Assembly: GCF_032854445.1 (NCBI RefSeq)
Contig: NC_088295.1
Location: forward strand, 86,511,836-86,575,835
Direction of reading: 5' to 3'
DNA from: Liolophura sinensis
Taxonomy: Eukaryota > Mollusca > Polyplacophora > Chitonida > Chitonidae
Length of the DNA stretch: 64,000 nt
Below are positions 37,353 to 50,680 of the stretch, one piece after another. The position numbers and the translations under genes were made by a program. Position 1 is the stretch's first letter, and every line of letters begins with the position of its first letter. The notes under the pieces were generated by a model, which searched no databases, was not told the DNA's origin, and saw only the letters and a list, made by a program, of their open reading frames with translations.

Positions 37353-38816
37353 TAGCAGTTAATACTGAACCAGTGTCATATCCACATGACTGGTTGGTGT
37401 AGTTATGTAAACTCCTGTGACTGCATGCTCAGTTATATCGAATGAATCAAACAAATATCTCTTACATAATAAATTGTAGCTATATATAAAAAATAAACCT
37501 CCGGCTGGTGTCAATAAATCGTACAAATATGGTAAGAGACAATAAACTGGGATAGCTCTATGTCGTCAGAAATCCTCCATAATAACAAGTCTCATTAAAA
37601 AGCATTATATTTTTACACATTTTAGGTTATTTGCTTTCAAACTTTGTCTTCGAATGATGTAAGGTGAAGTTTATTCTCAATGTTAACAAATACCGACAGT
37701 CACTTTCGCAATATCCACTCAAAATAACTTGTTTTAACAATATTACCCTCAAACTTGTGACTGAGGTTGAATTAATGAATTAAACTGACTCACTGATTAG
37801 CATTTTATTTACTAATAATCTCTCCTGGTGAAACATGTCACCCCGTGGATATGATTCTCCCTCATACAGCAGAAAGGCTGTCAACCGACACAGGCGGTTG
37901 CGTGGTTACGTCATATTTACATTCTGATGGGGAGGTGAAAAGTCCTACAACTCTTTCATAAAACTATTCATTAGGAAAAAGGCCACATAAACTTGTCAGA
38001 AGGTTGCGAGTTCTCTCCCCTCTTGAGTTTCCACCTGTTTTTGACTTGGGAAAGACTCAAGCCATGGCAGCATTGCACCTGAGCCAAGTCTGTGATCCTT
38101 AAATTAATGATGACAAGAATCACTTAAATACAGAACTGTTATCTCCATCTGCGGCTGCAAAATGTGATGCCACATTCAGAGTAAAGTATAACTATATAGA
38201 TACGACAATAGTCAACAACCTTCTGTTGGAATTAATTTAAGAGGGTGGGTTTCGGATACATATACATGATGAATTTTCAACAGGTTGGACAATTAGGCTC
38301 GTAGTTGAAGGCAAATGGACCAAGTACAAGATACCGTGTACATCTACATGTATCCTAATGGCATTGTAGCACATATCAACCTCACAAATGGCAACGATCA
38401 ATATTTGTACCTGACTGACCGCACTTTCCTTACTTCTGGTTGTCTTGGTAATGGATTGCAGGTTGTTAACATGTAGACAGACAACACATATGATGCATGT
38501 ACATGTGTACTGTATTACAGCATTTATTTGTGCATGTGGAAAAAGCCGTAACAATCCCCCACTGGTTCTTGACTCATCCACCTTATTATAAGCAGTTATA
38601 CCCAGATATAAAGTGATAATGATCGTACAAAATGCAGGCAATTCAACTGATCCAGAAATCAAAGGGTGCTAAACCTGAGGGAAGATACACTGATCACAGA
38701 GAGAAGGTTTCTAATATGTTTGAACAACTGTTAGAAACCATGTTACAGAATAACTGCTAGATCAGCAGATCCTGAACGAACTGTCAGACAAGTACTAACT
38801 GTTCTTCTATAAAGGT

Positions 38817-39082
38817 GGGGCCTCCGTGGCTGAGTTGGTTAGCGCGCTAGCGCAGCATAATGACCCAGGAGTCTCTCACCAATGCGGTCTCTGTGAATTC
38901 AAGTCCGGCTCATTCTGGCTTCCTCTCCGGTCGTAGGTTGGAAGGTCTGCCAGCAACCTGCGGATAGTCGTGGGTTTTCCCCGGGCTCTGCCTGGTTTCC
39001 ACTCGCCATAATGCTGGCCGCCGTCGTATAAGTGAGATAATCTTGTGTACAGCGTAAAACACCAATCAAATAAATAAATAAA
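38817..39082 (+). mobile_element. SINE type 1, full length, 12-bp target-site duplication
   Basis: A tRNA-like head (TGGCTGAGTTGGTTAGCGCG, then GAATTCAAGTCCGGC as B box) is followed by TCTGGCTTCCTCTCCGGTCG, the central ATAATGCTGGCCGCCGTCGT and an (AAAT)n tail. TTCTATAAAGGT flanks it at 38805-38816 and 39083-39094. Confidence 0.95.
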
Positions 39083-42000
39083 TTCTATAAAGGTTGATGA
39101 TACAAGACATAAGCTCTCAATTCTAAATCTCCCCATATGCTAGGATGTTTGGGAAGGCATGCCAAGGAGAGACACAAACCTATAAGCACAGCATACATTT
39201 ATGACTAGTCAAAAGCTGCTATACACATACATGTGGTCGGGACCAGCATTTTGTCAACTCTTTGCAGGCTCAATAAACAAATATGTATAAAAAATGCATG
39301 TAAAAAACATTGATTATTTACCCTTAATACTGTTTTATTGACAATGGCTGTATCTCTAAAGGACCAGTACTGCCCACGTCAATGTCTTGCACCTGTGGTA
39401 AGCCACAATCCATTGATCCAGAAGGAACTAATCAATGTTATCAATGAGCTAGCTGGCCAGCATCTTAGAATTCAGTCCTTGACTGTGGTTAATCAACTCT
39501 GAACTCTGCAGGAGAACGCCAGTATGTCCAATTTCCTTCCGACCACAACTTTATGGCAGAATATAAAACACATGCCACACATGCAGCATTATTACTGTAT
39601 TTCATGTAAAGGTTGGTAAGTAAAAATACAATTTCACAAGCACATAAAGGCCTTAAAATGATACTTTTCATATTCAATGATTCCTGATAAGAAATGAATC
39701 AAACAAGAAATTCCCCATATGATGGATGACAATCAAAATCAAGCAAAATGAGTCACCAGAGGTGAAATGCAGTACATACCAACCAAGAAGTTGGCACTTT
39801 CTCTAAATTATAGCCATTCATTACAACATAAGCCTGATGTTAACCAAGCCAATTTCATCTTACCCATCAATCCATGTTTTTCAACCACAATTTTCACGAA
39901 TACATCTCATAAAGCCAGTGTCACATCCGTATTGTAAAGACTTAAATCCTTCACCTCCATAAAAAAGACATGAATTGCCATATATTCAACAAGGCTTATG
40001 AAAAACTTGTGGTATGGTAGATTAGAGCTGTCAGAAAATGATACTGTCTGGTAAACAAAAAATGTCTTACCAGGTGGCTTATATTAGTTATAGGCTTAGG
40101 AAAGAAACAAGTGTAACTCAGTCAATGTATACAACTCTGACATTGAAAAAATGAACCACAATAAAGTGCAACCATAAACCTCAAAATATATGTACACTGT
40201 TTAAATCCACCTCACACCTAAAAACAATCAAGGTCTAACTGGACATCCAGCATTTTTACAATACCTAGTCTAAGAAAACCTCACCCAGGACAGTCGCTGA
40301 ATGGATCTCAAATACAACGGCTTAAAAAAGATGTCACTGCGTGAATCAATACAACATTTTCATATGCCAAAAACAGCAGCAAATAACTGAAAGTACAGAC
40401 TGTCCAATGTGTCCTTAACTTTGCCAAAAGTCTCAAAAGACAGAGTATGGATTAACAAGTAGACTGTGATTTTTTCTTTGTACCAGCTATTTTGCATCCA
40501 TGCCTGCATGTACCAGTGAGTCAACTTGTTTACACAAGTCAAAGCGACAAGATAAACCATTTCTTTAAAGTAAGATATGGAATTTAGAAATACAAATGCA
40601 ACATATAGATGTACAAATGTACACGTACATGTATACGAATTTAATAAGATATGAAAATAAGATATGAGATAACCTAGGCATAACTCCATTCAATTATTAT
40701 CTGTGTGACAAATACCCAAAACATCATTTGTCTACCTGCCAGGCATAATGACCCTACAAAAACAGCAGTTTACCATCTCTAATCTCGTACTTCAAAAGCA
40801 ATGGTCAATAACGAAAATGTCAAATTTCTTGCCTTTCATGGTACAGAACTTTGTTACATATATGTGTAATGCTCTCATTTCATGTGTAAGGTTTTGTTCA
40901 GGTGTACATGAATGTATTACCCCGATCTACAGTTTACCATATATCACCTCAGCTCAGGTACATGTGCAAATGCATGTACATGTATTACAAGTTGAGGTGT
41001 GTACAATAAAGTAACCGAATGCAATCTGTGTTCCATGGTCAGGTTAATCCTGTAGACTTATCACAGAAAGGTAAAGACTTCAGAATGAGATTATGCTGCC
41101 TTCCAGGCCAGGGAATGTGAAAGTCTACAAGCTAGCCTGCAGTATATGCTTACATATTACATGTTCTGTAAATGTATTAAGTTTAACCTTGTTGCAACTA
41201 TCAAACGAGATTGAAGTTTCTCAAGAAATAAGTTTAAAAAAGTGCTATGATCTAGAAAAAAAATATATATTGTGTCATATATTAACGTCATCATACTGTA
41301 ATATTTACTTTAAGAACATGGGCTTTTAAAGTCTGATAAACATTGATTTAGGTTTACAAACAGTCACATTATGAACTAAAATTATATCTGCTTATTTAGC
41401 TGCTGATTAACACTCTTGAAGGTGCTAAAATTTGGAATTCATAATATACAAATAATAATTCAAACAAGTAATAATGGAAACTTAAGTTTGAGCTTGCACA
41501 ATTGTGAGAATTTGTGAGATTCACAGTTACATATCCTCTGGATTCTGCAAGGATGTTGAGTTCTTGAAAACACAAACAATACAACAGGAGAAATTTACTT
41601 ACCAACTGTGGTATCGATAAAAGACAAAACTGTGTCATGAATGAGTTACCAGTATACGGAAATGTAGGGAACTCTCATCAGCATAAGCCTATACTTCTGA
41701 CGAGACAGTTTGTTATTCAGTCTTAATTTTTTTATGTTTTCAATATTTAGACCTTTAAGCATCACTTAAATTGAAATCTAAATACAGTCTTGTGCCTGTT
41801 GCTATGGTTATAACCCAGAAAAACATACACTTACTGGTTGCTAACAAATGGTCCACACAAGAAGTGAAACGAGAAACAGCGAGATCCAGTGAGAGTTTAA
41901 AAACGGGCAGTATCCAGCGAGTTCTCATTTGTTCAGGTAACTGTAGGTTTACACCTGCCAGGTACATGTAAATGACATATTTCTGTGACCACCTGAAGCT

Positions 42001-42703
42001 CACAGACAACAGGCCTCTGGAATCCTAACAACTCTCTTAACCACCAACTCGGTGGATAGCAACATCAAATTTACATATTCTATTCACAAACAAAATCTAC
42101 AACATCATTGTAATCCCAAGCATAAATCTTTTGACGTCTCAATGACATTTACATTTTAGAGAAGTATCAGATACAGACATAGTTTTTAATGCTCTGCACT
42201 GTTTAGTCAAGTCTCAAAAGGGCTGTTTGAGCACGCCCCTAGAAACACACTAAACATTGTGTGTAAAATTACTGCATGTTTACATTAACAGTAGTTTGGT
42301 AACTTCAAGGGGACCAGAAGACAGAGTGACACAATTACATGTACATATGGATGTAATTAAAACTTGTTTTCAACCTTTTTTAAATTGATTACAACATTAT
42401 CCCTTCCTTTTAAACTAACAATAATCTATAACCTGAGATCAATGAATTAAAAATCAATGGATTCCACAGTAATGAAAGACTACTGATTGATCAAATTTGA
42501 CTCTGGAATAGAAGGTGTGAGAGACAGAACTTCAATAATTCTAAGAATTATGGCTATGCTCACAATGTAGATTGTTATCTCTGACCATTTGACATTTAGA
42601 CAAATAAAATTACATCTATATTTAACAAGATCTGTATCAACATATCCCTTCACATTTCTGAGGAAGGAGGGAAGTGGCTACATATATGTATACAATGTAT
42701 ATA

Positions 42704-42731
42704 TGCTTGCATATAACAATATATGCAAGCA
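42704..42731. repeat. Perfect 12-bp hairpin
   Basis: TGCTTGCATATA, a four-base loop ACAA, then TATATGCAAGCA. It is short and AT-rich, lies in an intron, and has no other sign of function. Confidence 0.8.
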
Positions 42732-43074
42732 CTATTAATACTTTTTCCCTAAAATTGACAAACACACTTTCATGAATTACATGAATAAAATTAATAGATT
42801 TAGCCAGGTTTTGAAATCAAAGTGTCTCATTTACAAATTTTACTTATATTCACATGTAGTAAGAAAAGGGCGTCTCATGAACAGCAATTGCTATAAAGAC
42901 TTACATTTGTGAGAAAGGCAAAACTAAAACCACAATTATGGTACATGTACATGTAAGCTTTGTCTAGCTGTCTGGTGAATGCATGCAAGGACAACACACA
43001 CTAACAGTGGTCAGAAATCCCACACTACATCAGTCTAATATAAAACTTATCACTATCATCACAGTGAAGTGAAG

Positions 43075-43260
43075 ACACCAGACACCCCACCGAGTCACAT
43101 TACACCAACTCTGGGCCAACCAGTCCTGGTTGCTCTAATTACCCTCTCACTGCTGAGTGGAAAACGAGGCAGCAACAATTATCATTTTCAAAGTCTTGGG
43201 CAAAGGTTGGATCCCATGTTTGATTGCGGTGGGCACTCTACATCATAAATGAGTACTTGA
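43075..43260 (-). mobile_element. Diverged SINE of the type-2 group
   Basis: On the + strand it contains CACCCCACCGAGTCACATTA, GGCCAACCAGTCCTGG, CTGCTGAGTGGAAAACGAGG and TTCAAAGTCTTGGG. These parallel the CAACCAGTCGTTGC / GCTGAACGTCAAGCGAGG / AAAGTCTTAGG order inside the SINE at 13534-13879. Ends are unclear. Confidence 0.6.
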
Positions 43261-44735
43261 ATCCATACTATATAACCTAAAATCTATCTGATATTTTTAA
43301 ACTATTTTACGTGAAAAGACACAGGATAATATAGATATTTATATACTTATTTTATAAGTACCGCTGAAATACATATTAAAAATATGCACCAAAATATCCT
43401 GCGTAATTTTTATCATCTCACACAAATGTATACTGGTACAAAACACTGGAGCATTGGATGAGATGTGCCCAAACTAAAGCATGCTTAGCTGATGACAATC
43501 CAATTACCACAAAGTGAACTGGAGAATCATAAAGGGCCTTTGGGAATACATGTAGTTTAATTAATGCCATCTCCTCAAGTATGGATCAAAGGGAATAACC
43601 AAACCGGCAAAAAACAATGTGGCATGGTAAAGAATTAAAAGGGGATGAGCCTCAAAGCACACTGTGTGCTTGTAGACTGAGACTACTATATCAACAAGTT
43701 CTTAGCATGTCATGTACAGCAGTGACAGGAAAATCAGAAAAGCAAAACTACTGTCATGGATTTAAACTGTATTATTAACATATCTACATATATATACTGG
43801 CATCTTTCTAATAATATAAAACTGATTGTCCCACAATGATCTGCAAGACCTAATACTATATCTAGACTAATAAAATTTATCATTATTGATAAATTCTTAA
43901 AAAAAAAAAAGAGAAAAAAAAGAAGAAAAATAGCAAGCCCAACTTGAGAGAGATTATGTACTTTCAGATTCAAAAACCAAAGCCTTTGAGTACAATAATT
44001 CCATCAAAGAATTGAATCCCCTGTCAATAGACTGACCAAGTCAGATCCACTGGTCATTCAGAGAATTTCATATTCCTGTAAGCTGTAGGAAATTACTTTA
44101 TCAACTTTTTTCAGTGGTCGAGCTTCCAAGCAGACAGCAACAATTTAATCTGACCAAACACTGGAAAAAATTAGATAACGAGAACAGAACTGTATACATT
44201 TATAACTTATTTCTTCTGATATTTATATTGATTTCTTAGTACATGGGTTTGAAAGTCCACACAAGTAACTGGTATCTCAAGATTAAATATTCAAGTTTAT
44301 TTACCAAACACTACGTATGTGACGATTAAATGAACAAAAAAAAAAAAAAAAAAAAAAAAAGAAGAAATGACGATCATAACAACAAACCTGTTACCTTTGA
44401 ACTGACAGTAAAATCCAAATCTGGAGACTACCATTACTGCTTAAAGACTTGTGGCCAGTGGTAGTAGAAAATCTGCATGTCTACTTTAGAAAAATCGGTA
44501 GGAAAGTCGTTTACCAGATGTCACTAATTAACATTGTACAGGCTCAATTTACTAAAAAACCAATAACACCTATGAAGGTCTTTATCATTGATATGACATT
44601 AGGCGTAACATTCAAAATGCTTTACTCAGATTTCATAGAGTCTGATAAAGCATGTGTACAGTACATCAATGATTAGATGTGTTATAAATAATAAAACATG
44701 TTTCGTTCCTAACCACACAACACAGTCCAACTCAC

Positions 44736-44900
44736 CTGTTAAAAACTGCAGTTGAGGTTTGCTGTTTATCATGGTCAACAAGGCGAGCACTGTAACACCT
44801 ATCTGGTGATATTCACACCTGGGAGTGATGTTTGCCAGGTAAACCTTGATATACACCCTACCGATAACAATGAATCAAGGCTGAGTTGGTTCTGAGGTCC
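44736..44900 (-). other. DCLK: Candidate noncoding 5' exon of DCLK
   Basis: On the - strand this 165-base block is bounded by an acceptor TTTTACAG and a donor AACAG|GTGAGT. It includes ATG ATA AAC AGC AAA; if spliced to 37098, that frame continues about 36 codons and stops before the DCLK start, forming an upstream ORF. The borders are good, but its membership in the gene is inferred. Confidence 0.5.
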
Positions 44901-46251
44901 CTGTAAAATGTAACCACATTATAACACATTAAAAAAAAAAGTCAGGAACCCTGTTAAGTAGAGGGGTCTATGTTGACACAAGCGCATTGACTTGAGTAAC
45001 GAATTAAACATGATAAGACCAGAAGATAAGAACAGGTCACCTATCTAGTGAATATAATACTACTTGTTAACACTTGCTATTAATAACAGAGCAATTTTGA
45101 TAAAGTTTATTTTTATTTGCCATATCTGTACAGACTTATTATATTACACGTAATCTTACAATGGGAAATCACATCGACTTGACCTTGTCATATTTGTCAG
45201 GGTCGCAGTTCTAACTTGCAGTTTTAGCATTCCAGCTGTTTTTCTACTGGCAGTACTGAGATAACATTGATATCCATCTGCATGACCTGTCTAAACATGA
45301 TCCTCAAACTTCAAAGACATGCACCTACAGCAGTTGTGCAAATTTTATGCACAATGGTGAAGGACAAAGTTTGTTTTTGCTGTATGTGAATTGGGAAGTG
45401 TGTTACATGTATTTACCTTCAGGTACAATTGCACAATTAAACCCAGGCACCAACAATGCCAACTATACTGGTAGCATGCCTACAGAAACTGTGGTCTGGT
45501 GTACATTAATACAATACATTTAAAATGTCAGCCTTAACTCAAGGAGGGGGACTGTCTATATTATAAGCACTATATTTCAAGCATATTCAAATTGTAAATT
45601 GTAGAGGTCCTAAATACAAAGAAGGACAAATAACCAGAATTTTTCTAAATTTTGATGGTAGTAATGTGCTGATACATTTTATAAAATATTTATTTATGAT
45701 ACATATTTGGTTTACATGTACTGTATATATACACTATCTGCAATTTGGAAAACACGTCTACATGTATAGTCAGCTCTAGGTAACAGATTTTAAATGGAAA
45801 TGTGTCTGTCCAAAAACAACATGCAAACTTGTACAGAACATACATGTACATGTGAAATAGTAATTTTCTTGAGAAAAAAAAAACAGAGTATGCTATCAAA
45901 AACTAACAGCCTACTCTTAATTTTGGGTGAGATCTTAAACAGCAGGAAATTATTTAAAACAGAGTTGCCTTCAGTCTGCGTCTCATCTGGGTATTCAGCA
46001 TGCCAAAGACCATTCAGCATGGGCTAAACCAGGCGGATGACCAGGGGTCTAGTTATGATAAAATCTGCTTGTCCACCTAGATTTTCAAAATGGGTAACTG
46101 CAGATACCTTTCAGGTGCGAACTTTAAATAACTGGTAATAGTTTCCATTGTACTTCCATTGGTATGCTATATTCCTTAATGTATATTTAGAGATAGCCAC
46201 ATCAATATCATGTGTTTTATGCAAATTTTCTATAAAGCCATGAATATGTGT

Positions 46252-46386
46252 TAAGGTCCTCCAGTAAACTTGGGATGGTCGTGGATTTCCCCCGGACTAT
46301 GCTCGGTATCCTCCCACCATAACACTGGCTGTTGTATACGTGAAATATTCTTCAGAACGGTGTAAAACTACAATCAAACAACACAA
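46252..46386 (+). mobile_element. SINE type 1, 3' half
   Basis: It starts within the central part (GATGGTCGTGGATTTCCCCC) and continues CTCCCACCATAACACTGGC, GTGAAATATTCTTCAGAACG to the tail. 5'-truncated. Confidence 0.85.
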
Positions 46387-47212
46387 ATCAATAATGGGCC
46401 ATGAGTTTGGCCACTATCCAAAGTGAATCTAGCCAAATGTATGGTGGGGATGGAAAAATTCACAGATCAAATGTTTACGCCTTAGAAACTCTTGTGTTGC
46501 AAAGAACCAGTGAAACATTTTACCTGATTTTGGAGAGTAAAATTTTATCTTGTGTTGAGTTTGATGGGCTGTACAAGAGAGAATTCAAAACCATACATCT
46601 GTTAACAAACGATAGCCTTACTATTTATCCCTCAGACTGGTTTCTGTTTGGGTATGCTATTCTCTTGGTACTGCTTGCACTTTTGTTTAATATTGTAATG
46701 ATATTGTAATTAATAATTTTGAAATGAGGTAATGCACAAATGCAAAGTGAAGCATAGTCATTAATATGACATACATCAGATGCAGAAAAGGACTAAGGAC
46801 AACCACGTTATACAGCAGAAAACATCTTTATATGTGGTTGAGAAACAAGGCTCAGTGCAGGGTAAGTGCTTGCAAAGTTGCATGATGATAGTGCTTCGTT
46901 TGTAAGCCTAGGCCCATACGTACTACAGGAATACCACAATGACATATCTTGTGGTGACACAATCATACAGTCATTCAGCCTGACAGACTTTATAATAATT
47001 AACAAGAGGTTCCTCATTCAGCAGCTGTCATTCACACATGGCTTTTTGTGTCGTGTTGCCAAGGTAATTATGTCAACGACAATCAACAAAAAACGAGTGT
47101 TTGGTAATTTTCACTTTCTCGGGGTTATGGAATATATATATCAACCCTTATGTATTCAGACCGTATAATGTCATTATATCAAGAAAAAATACATTTATTT
47201 TGCATGCCTTAC

Positions 47213-47390
47213 CTGAAAATGTACAAGACTTGAGCGATGACAAACGAGTCAGATCTGTCAGATGGCAGCCATTTTGATACAAACCGCGCTGTGTGGTTAC
47301 AGCGCCCCCTTTCGGCCTTATCGGGTAAACCCACCGACAGCCAGTCGTTGGAGGGTCAAATAAATAATTCATGCATTTAATTTGAGCGTC
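47213..47390 (-). other. DCLK: Candidate first (noncoding) exon of DCLK
   Basis: On the - strand the region ends TTTTCAG|GTAAGG and is GC-richer than its surroundings, with several CpGs (GGGGGCGCTG, CACAGCGCGG). It holds no long frame. A TATAAATG lies about 30 bases before the assumed start. The exact 5' end is a guess from that spacing. Confidence 0.45.
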
Positions 47391-47414
47391 TTCTGTCTGG
47401 AAACAACCCAGTGG

Positions 47415-47422
47415 CATTTATA
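47415..47422 (-). promoter_or_regulatory. TATA-like box for the DCLK candidate first exon
   Basis: TATAAATG on the - strand, placed to start transcription near 47385-47392, ahead of a CpG-containing block that ends in a good splice donor. Confidence 0.4.
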
Positions 47423-48519
47423 CGTGGCATTATTATAGATCCATACAGAAGTGTGTACGTTGATGGTCACTTACCCTATTTTCTACTGTTTTATTTTACC
47501 GAGCTTTTCTGGATGACCATTCATGTTGACCCTTAGCCCGCGCACCTGCTGAAGAACCCACCATTTAATTGTTTATCTGTGATACGGTTACAAATCCGTT
47601 ACCTTCTCTGTTGATCTGTCTTAAAAACAAAATGATAAAAAAATGTAATTTATTGTAGTGAAATTTGTGTGTTGGCAGATCACCTATTCCATTAGAATTA
47701 TTTCACTGCTTTGTTTTTACCAGCTTTTTCGGATAATCACTTATTTTAACTCTAGATAGCTACATGTAGGCCTATATAGATTCGCGCAGCTGGTGACCCT
47801 TTTTCTGATATACGTATAACCATTATCTTCTCAGATGAACTTTCGTGGAAACAAAATAATTTTAAAAAGTTGTATTCTAAATGAAATACAATTAAACACT
47901 CATTTCCTTGAATAAATGTAATTCACGCAGACCTGCTTCATCCTTTGAAATAGTGTTGATGAAAAATAAATATATAAAAAAATACTTTTATTCATGTGAA
48001 TAAAGAATTCAAAATCTAGACTCCAGGCTCCCAAGATTCGCGCAACAGTTTAAGACATATACACAAACAGAAACTACTGTGGAGACATAAAATATATATC
48101 ATTTCGGCCTACATACTTGTAACGCATATGCGAATATGACGTAATTAGTATATATGCTTAACTAAATTTACAAACAGTACTATCGTTATATAGAGGATTT
48201 GCTAAATTGTCTTGATTTTGTATTTACGATTGACAAATAGTTTTCTGTCAAAAACAAGAAGTGATTTTATTTGAAAACAATAACCTTACACACAACATAC
48301 AGACCTAGGCTTAAGTTGGCACCAACACTTAAAAAGGTTAAAAAAATAATTGGTAGCCTACATAAATAAACATTTGAAAGTTGGAAGTAAAGGACAAAAG
48401 TGACATGTTATTATTTTCATTCAGAAGAGCACCTTCAGTTATGTTTTCATCGATTTGTGTAGGAATGTCGTGACAAGAGAAAGCAAAAACTGAGTGCTTC
48501 CCCAGCAAATGGCAATATT

Positions 48520-48595
48520 TCGCGGGAACCTGTCGCATGCCTCGCGAGAACGAGTCTTACGACGTAAAATGGCGGCCCATGAAAACGTGTGAGGG
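48520..48595 (+). other. YEATS2: Candidate first (noncoding) exon / promoter of YEATS2
   Basis: A CpG-containing block (CGCGGGAACC, CCTCGCGAGAACGAG, TACGACG, AATGGCGGCCCATG) ends at a donor-like GAGG|GTAGGT. Such a block is unusual in this AT-rich window and lies upstream of the YEATS2 start exon, whose acceptor is at 50641-50642. The ATGGCG here stops after seven codons. Confidence 0.45.
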
Positions 48596-49408
48596 TAGGT
48601 TAACTGACCGTGTGAAAACGATCGCTCTCTCTTGGGTAGTGATCTTTCTATGATCCAGATGGGACAAGCGTTTAGATAAAAATAATAATGTGACGATCAA
48701 TGACAGCAAATTGTACACTGTCCATCAAAAGAACAGTGACAGCTACTTGATTCGAGAATGCCCATGTTGTTGTTGTTCTTCTGGTTTGTGTGTTCTACAA
48801 TAAACAAGGGGTGCGCAATAGTTTAGTGTTGTTTTGGGCATATGGTGTGATGTTTTATTCTGTTTTAGATCTGAGTGTACAGATTTCTAACTTCCAAAGC
48901 CCCTTTGTGCTGGAATTGATCACAGTTTCATCACATTACAAGTTGCGTATCCCGAAAGACCCCTTTTCTTATATTGGCCTAGCGTCGTTGGAGTCTCGAC
49001 GCTAACAGTATTAATTTCGTACTCAAGGAAGGTCCAGGCCGGTTCTCTGTGTTATCAAACAAGTCTCGCACAAATAAAAGACACCAATCTAAAGACCTGC
49101 TTTCCGCACTCACCCCACCGCTATGGTTTTCTGATAACCTTAGTGGTCAGATCGGGAAATTTAGTATCCTGACATGGTGAAGTCTATGGCAAATGTTGTC
49201 AAAACAACATTATTGTGGAAGAGAGCCCGAATTGGACAGTGCTAAGCTGGTTCTGCTTTCTCTTATTGTTCATCTACAACGTCATTTCCAAATAGTTCCA
49301 ACCATTGATGGAAAATATACACAGAATGGAGAGTTATCAAGAAGTATAAAATATGCCTCAAACGTGAAAATTTTTGTCTCTTTTTTTTTTTTGGTCATAT
49401 CTTTCTTT

Positions 49409-49680
49409 AGGGGCCTCCGTGGCTCAGTCGGTTAGTGCGCTCGCGCAGCATAATGACTCAGGAGTCTATCACCAATGTGGTCGTTGTGAGTTCAAGTCCA
49501 GCTCATGCTGGCTTCCTCTCCGGCCGTTACGTGGGAAGGTCATGCCAGCAACCTGCGGATGGTCGTGGGTTTCTCCCAGGCTGTTCCCGTTTTCCTCCCA
49601 CCATAATGCTGGCTGCCGTCATATAAGTGAAATATTCTTGAGTAGGGCGTGAAACACCAATCAAATAAATAAATAAATAA
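49409..49680 (+). mobile_element. SINE type 1, full length, 12-bp target-site duplication
   Basis: Head TGGCTCAGTCGGTTAGTGCG (A box) and GTGAGTTCAAGTCCAGC (B box), then TGGCTTCCTCTCCGGCCG, TAATGCTGGCTGCCGTCATA and (AAAT)n. ATATCTTTCTTT flanks it at 49397-49408 and 49681-49692. It is the best-preserved type-1 copy in the window. Confidence 0.95.
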
Positions 49681-49857
49681 ATATCTTTCTTTGTTTTCCT
49701 TAAAATAATACTCTTCCTTTTGTAGAGCATTTTCATGCATCCTTTAAATTAAAAAAGTTTGCATTTGCTGTAAATAGAAGGTATCAGATCTTTCTATGTG
49801 TAAACCCCTTTAATACAATGTAGTAATTTCATACCCTGTGAATCAATGCTCTAAAGC

Positions 49858-49952
49858 GGCTGTTCCCACCGTAATGCTGGCCGCCGTCGTATAAGTGAAT
49901 TATTCTTGAGTATGACGTAAAACACCAATCAGATCAATAAATAAATAAATCA
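49858..49952 (+). mobile_element. SINE type 1, 3' fragment
   Basis: TTCCCACCGTAATGCTGGCC, GCCGTCGTATAAGTGAATTA and the usual AAACACCAATCAGATC tail. It lies about 180 bases after the full-length copy. Confidence 0.88.
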
Positions 49953-50680
49953 TAACTCTAAAGCTTATGAATAGAATACTTCAAACTGTATTTAACTTCA
50001 GCCATATAGATTTATGAAGGGAAAAAACCACACCAGTGGGCTTGTGTACTATTGCTGTCATCGTGACGTTGTGATTGTTATGTGTCTGATGGGTAGGTGT
50101 CTCTCTGCATGTATGGCAGAATTGCCTGTAACTGGTCTGTATCTTTTTTAGTTAGTGTCCGTTTTGTGAACAAACAGCAAGTCAAAACTGACTGCAGCCC
50201 TTTATTACAGACTTTTTAATGATGGCACTACTTATAAGATTAGTTTATGAATGAAGATTTTTTGTGCCTTGTGATTTTAGACAAACCCTGATGATACTGG
50301 ATGAGTATCAGTAGTGCAGTATTTATTTGGTGTGCTAAGGTGTGGCTTTGTACATATACTTCACAATGGCATGAAGAATGTTAGTTTTTTCATGTGGGTT
50401 GAACATTGGCTCAGTGATAAAGCAGGCAGGCATTTTCAGATTTACTAAACACTCAGTCACCCTATACACACAAAAAAATGTGAGGATGAAATTATGTTTC
50501 TAGTAGTATAAATATCAAATATGTAAGTATTAAAAATGTGTGGTTGACAGTAATGGACCTTATATATAGCAATGCAATCATTAGTCTCTGAGGACTATAT
50601 TTGTTGCAGTGTATCTAATATCTGTACATATATTCTTCTCAGACAAATGGATTTTTTGCTGCTCCTAACACAGCCACAGT

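Larger units (their letters stand above)
37353..44735. other. DCLK 5' intron with one SINE pair; otherwise no feature seen
   Basis: This 7.4-kb stretch lies between the DCX1 exon and the candidate upstream exon. It contains the SINE at 38817-39082, a diverged SINE at 43075-43260, a small hairpin near 42704-42731 and an A-run at 44336-44360. No open frame here resembles a known protein. Confidence 0.55.

Noticed and set aside
38817-38900. Possible tRNA genes at the SINE heads (also 49409, 52033, 60045)
   Set aside because: A and B boxes are present, but no full cloverleaf with acceptor stem forms, and each continues into a SINE body and AAAT tail.
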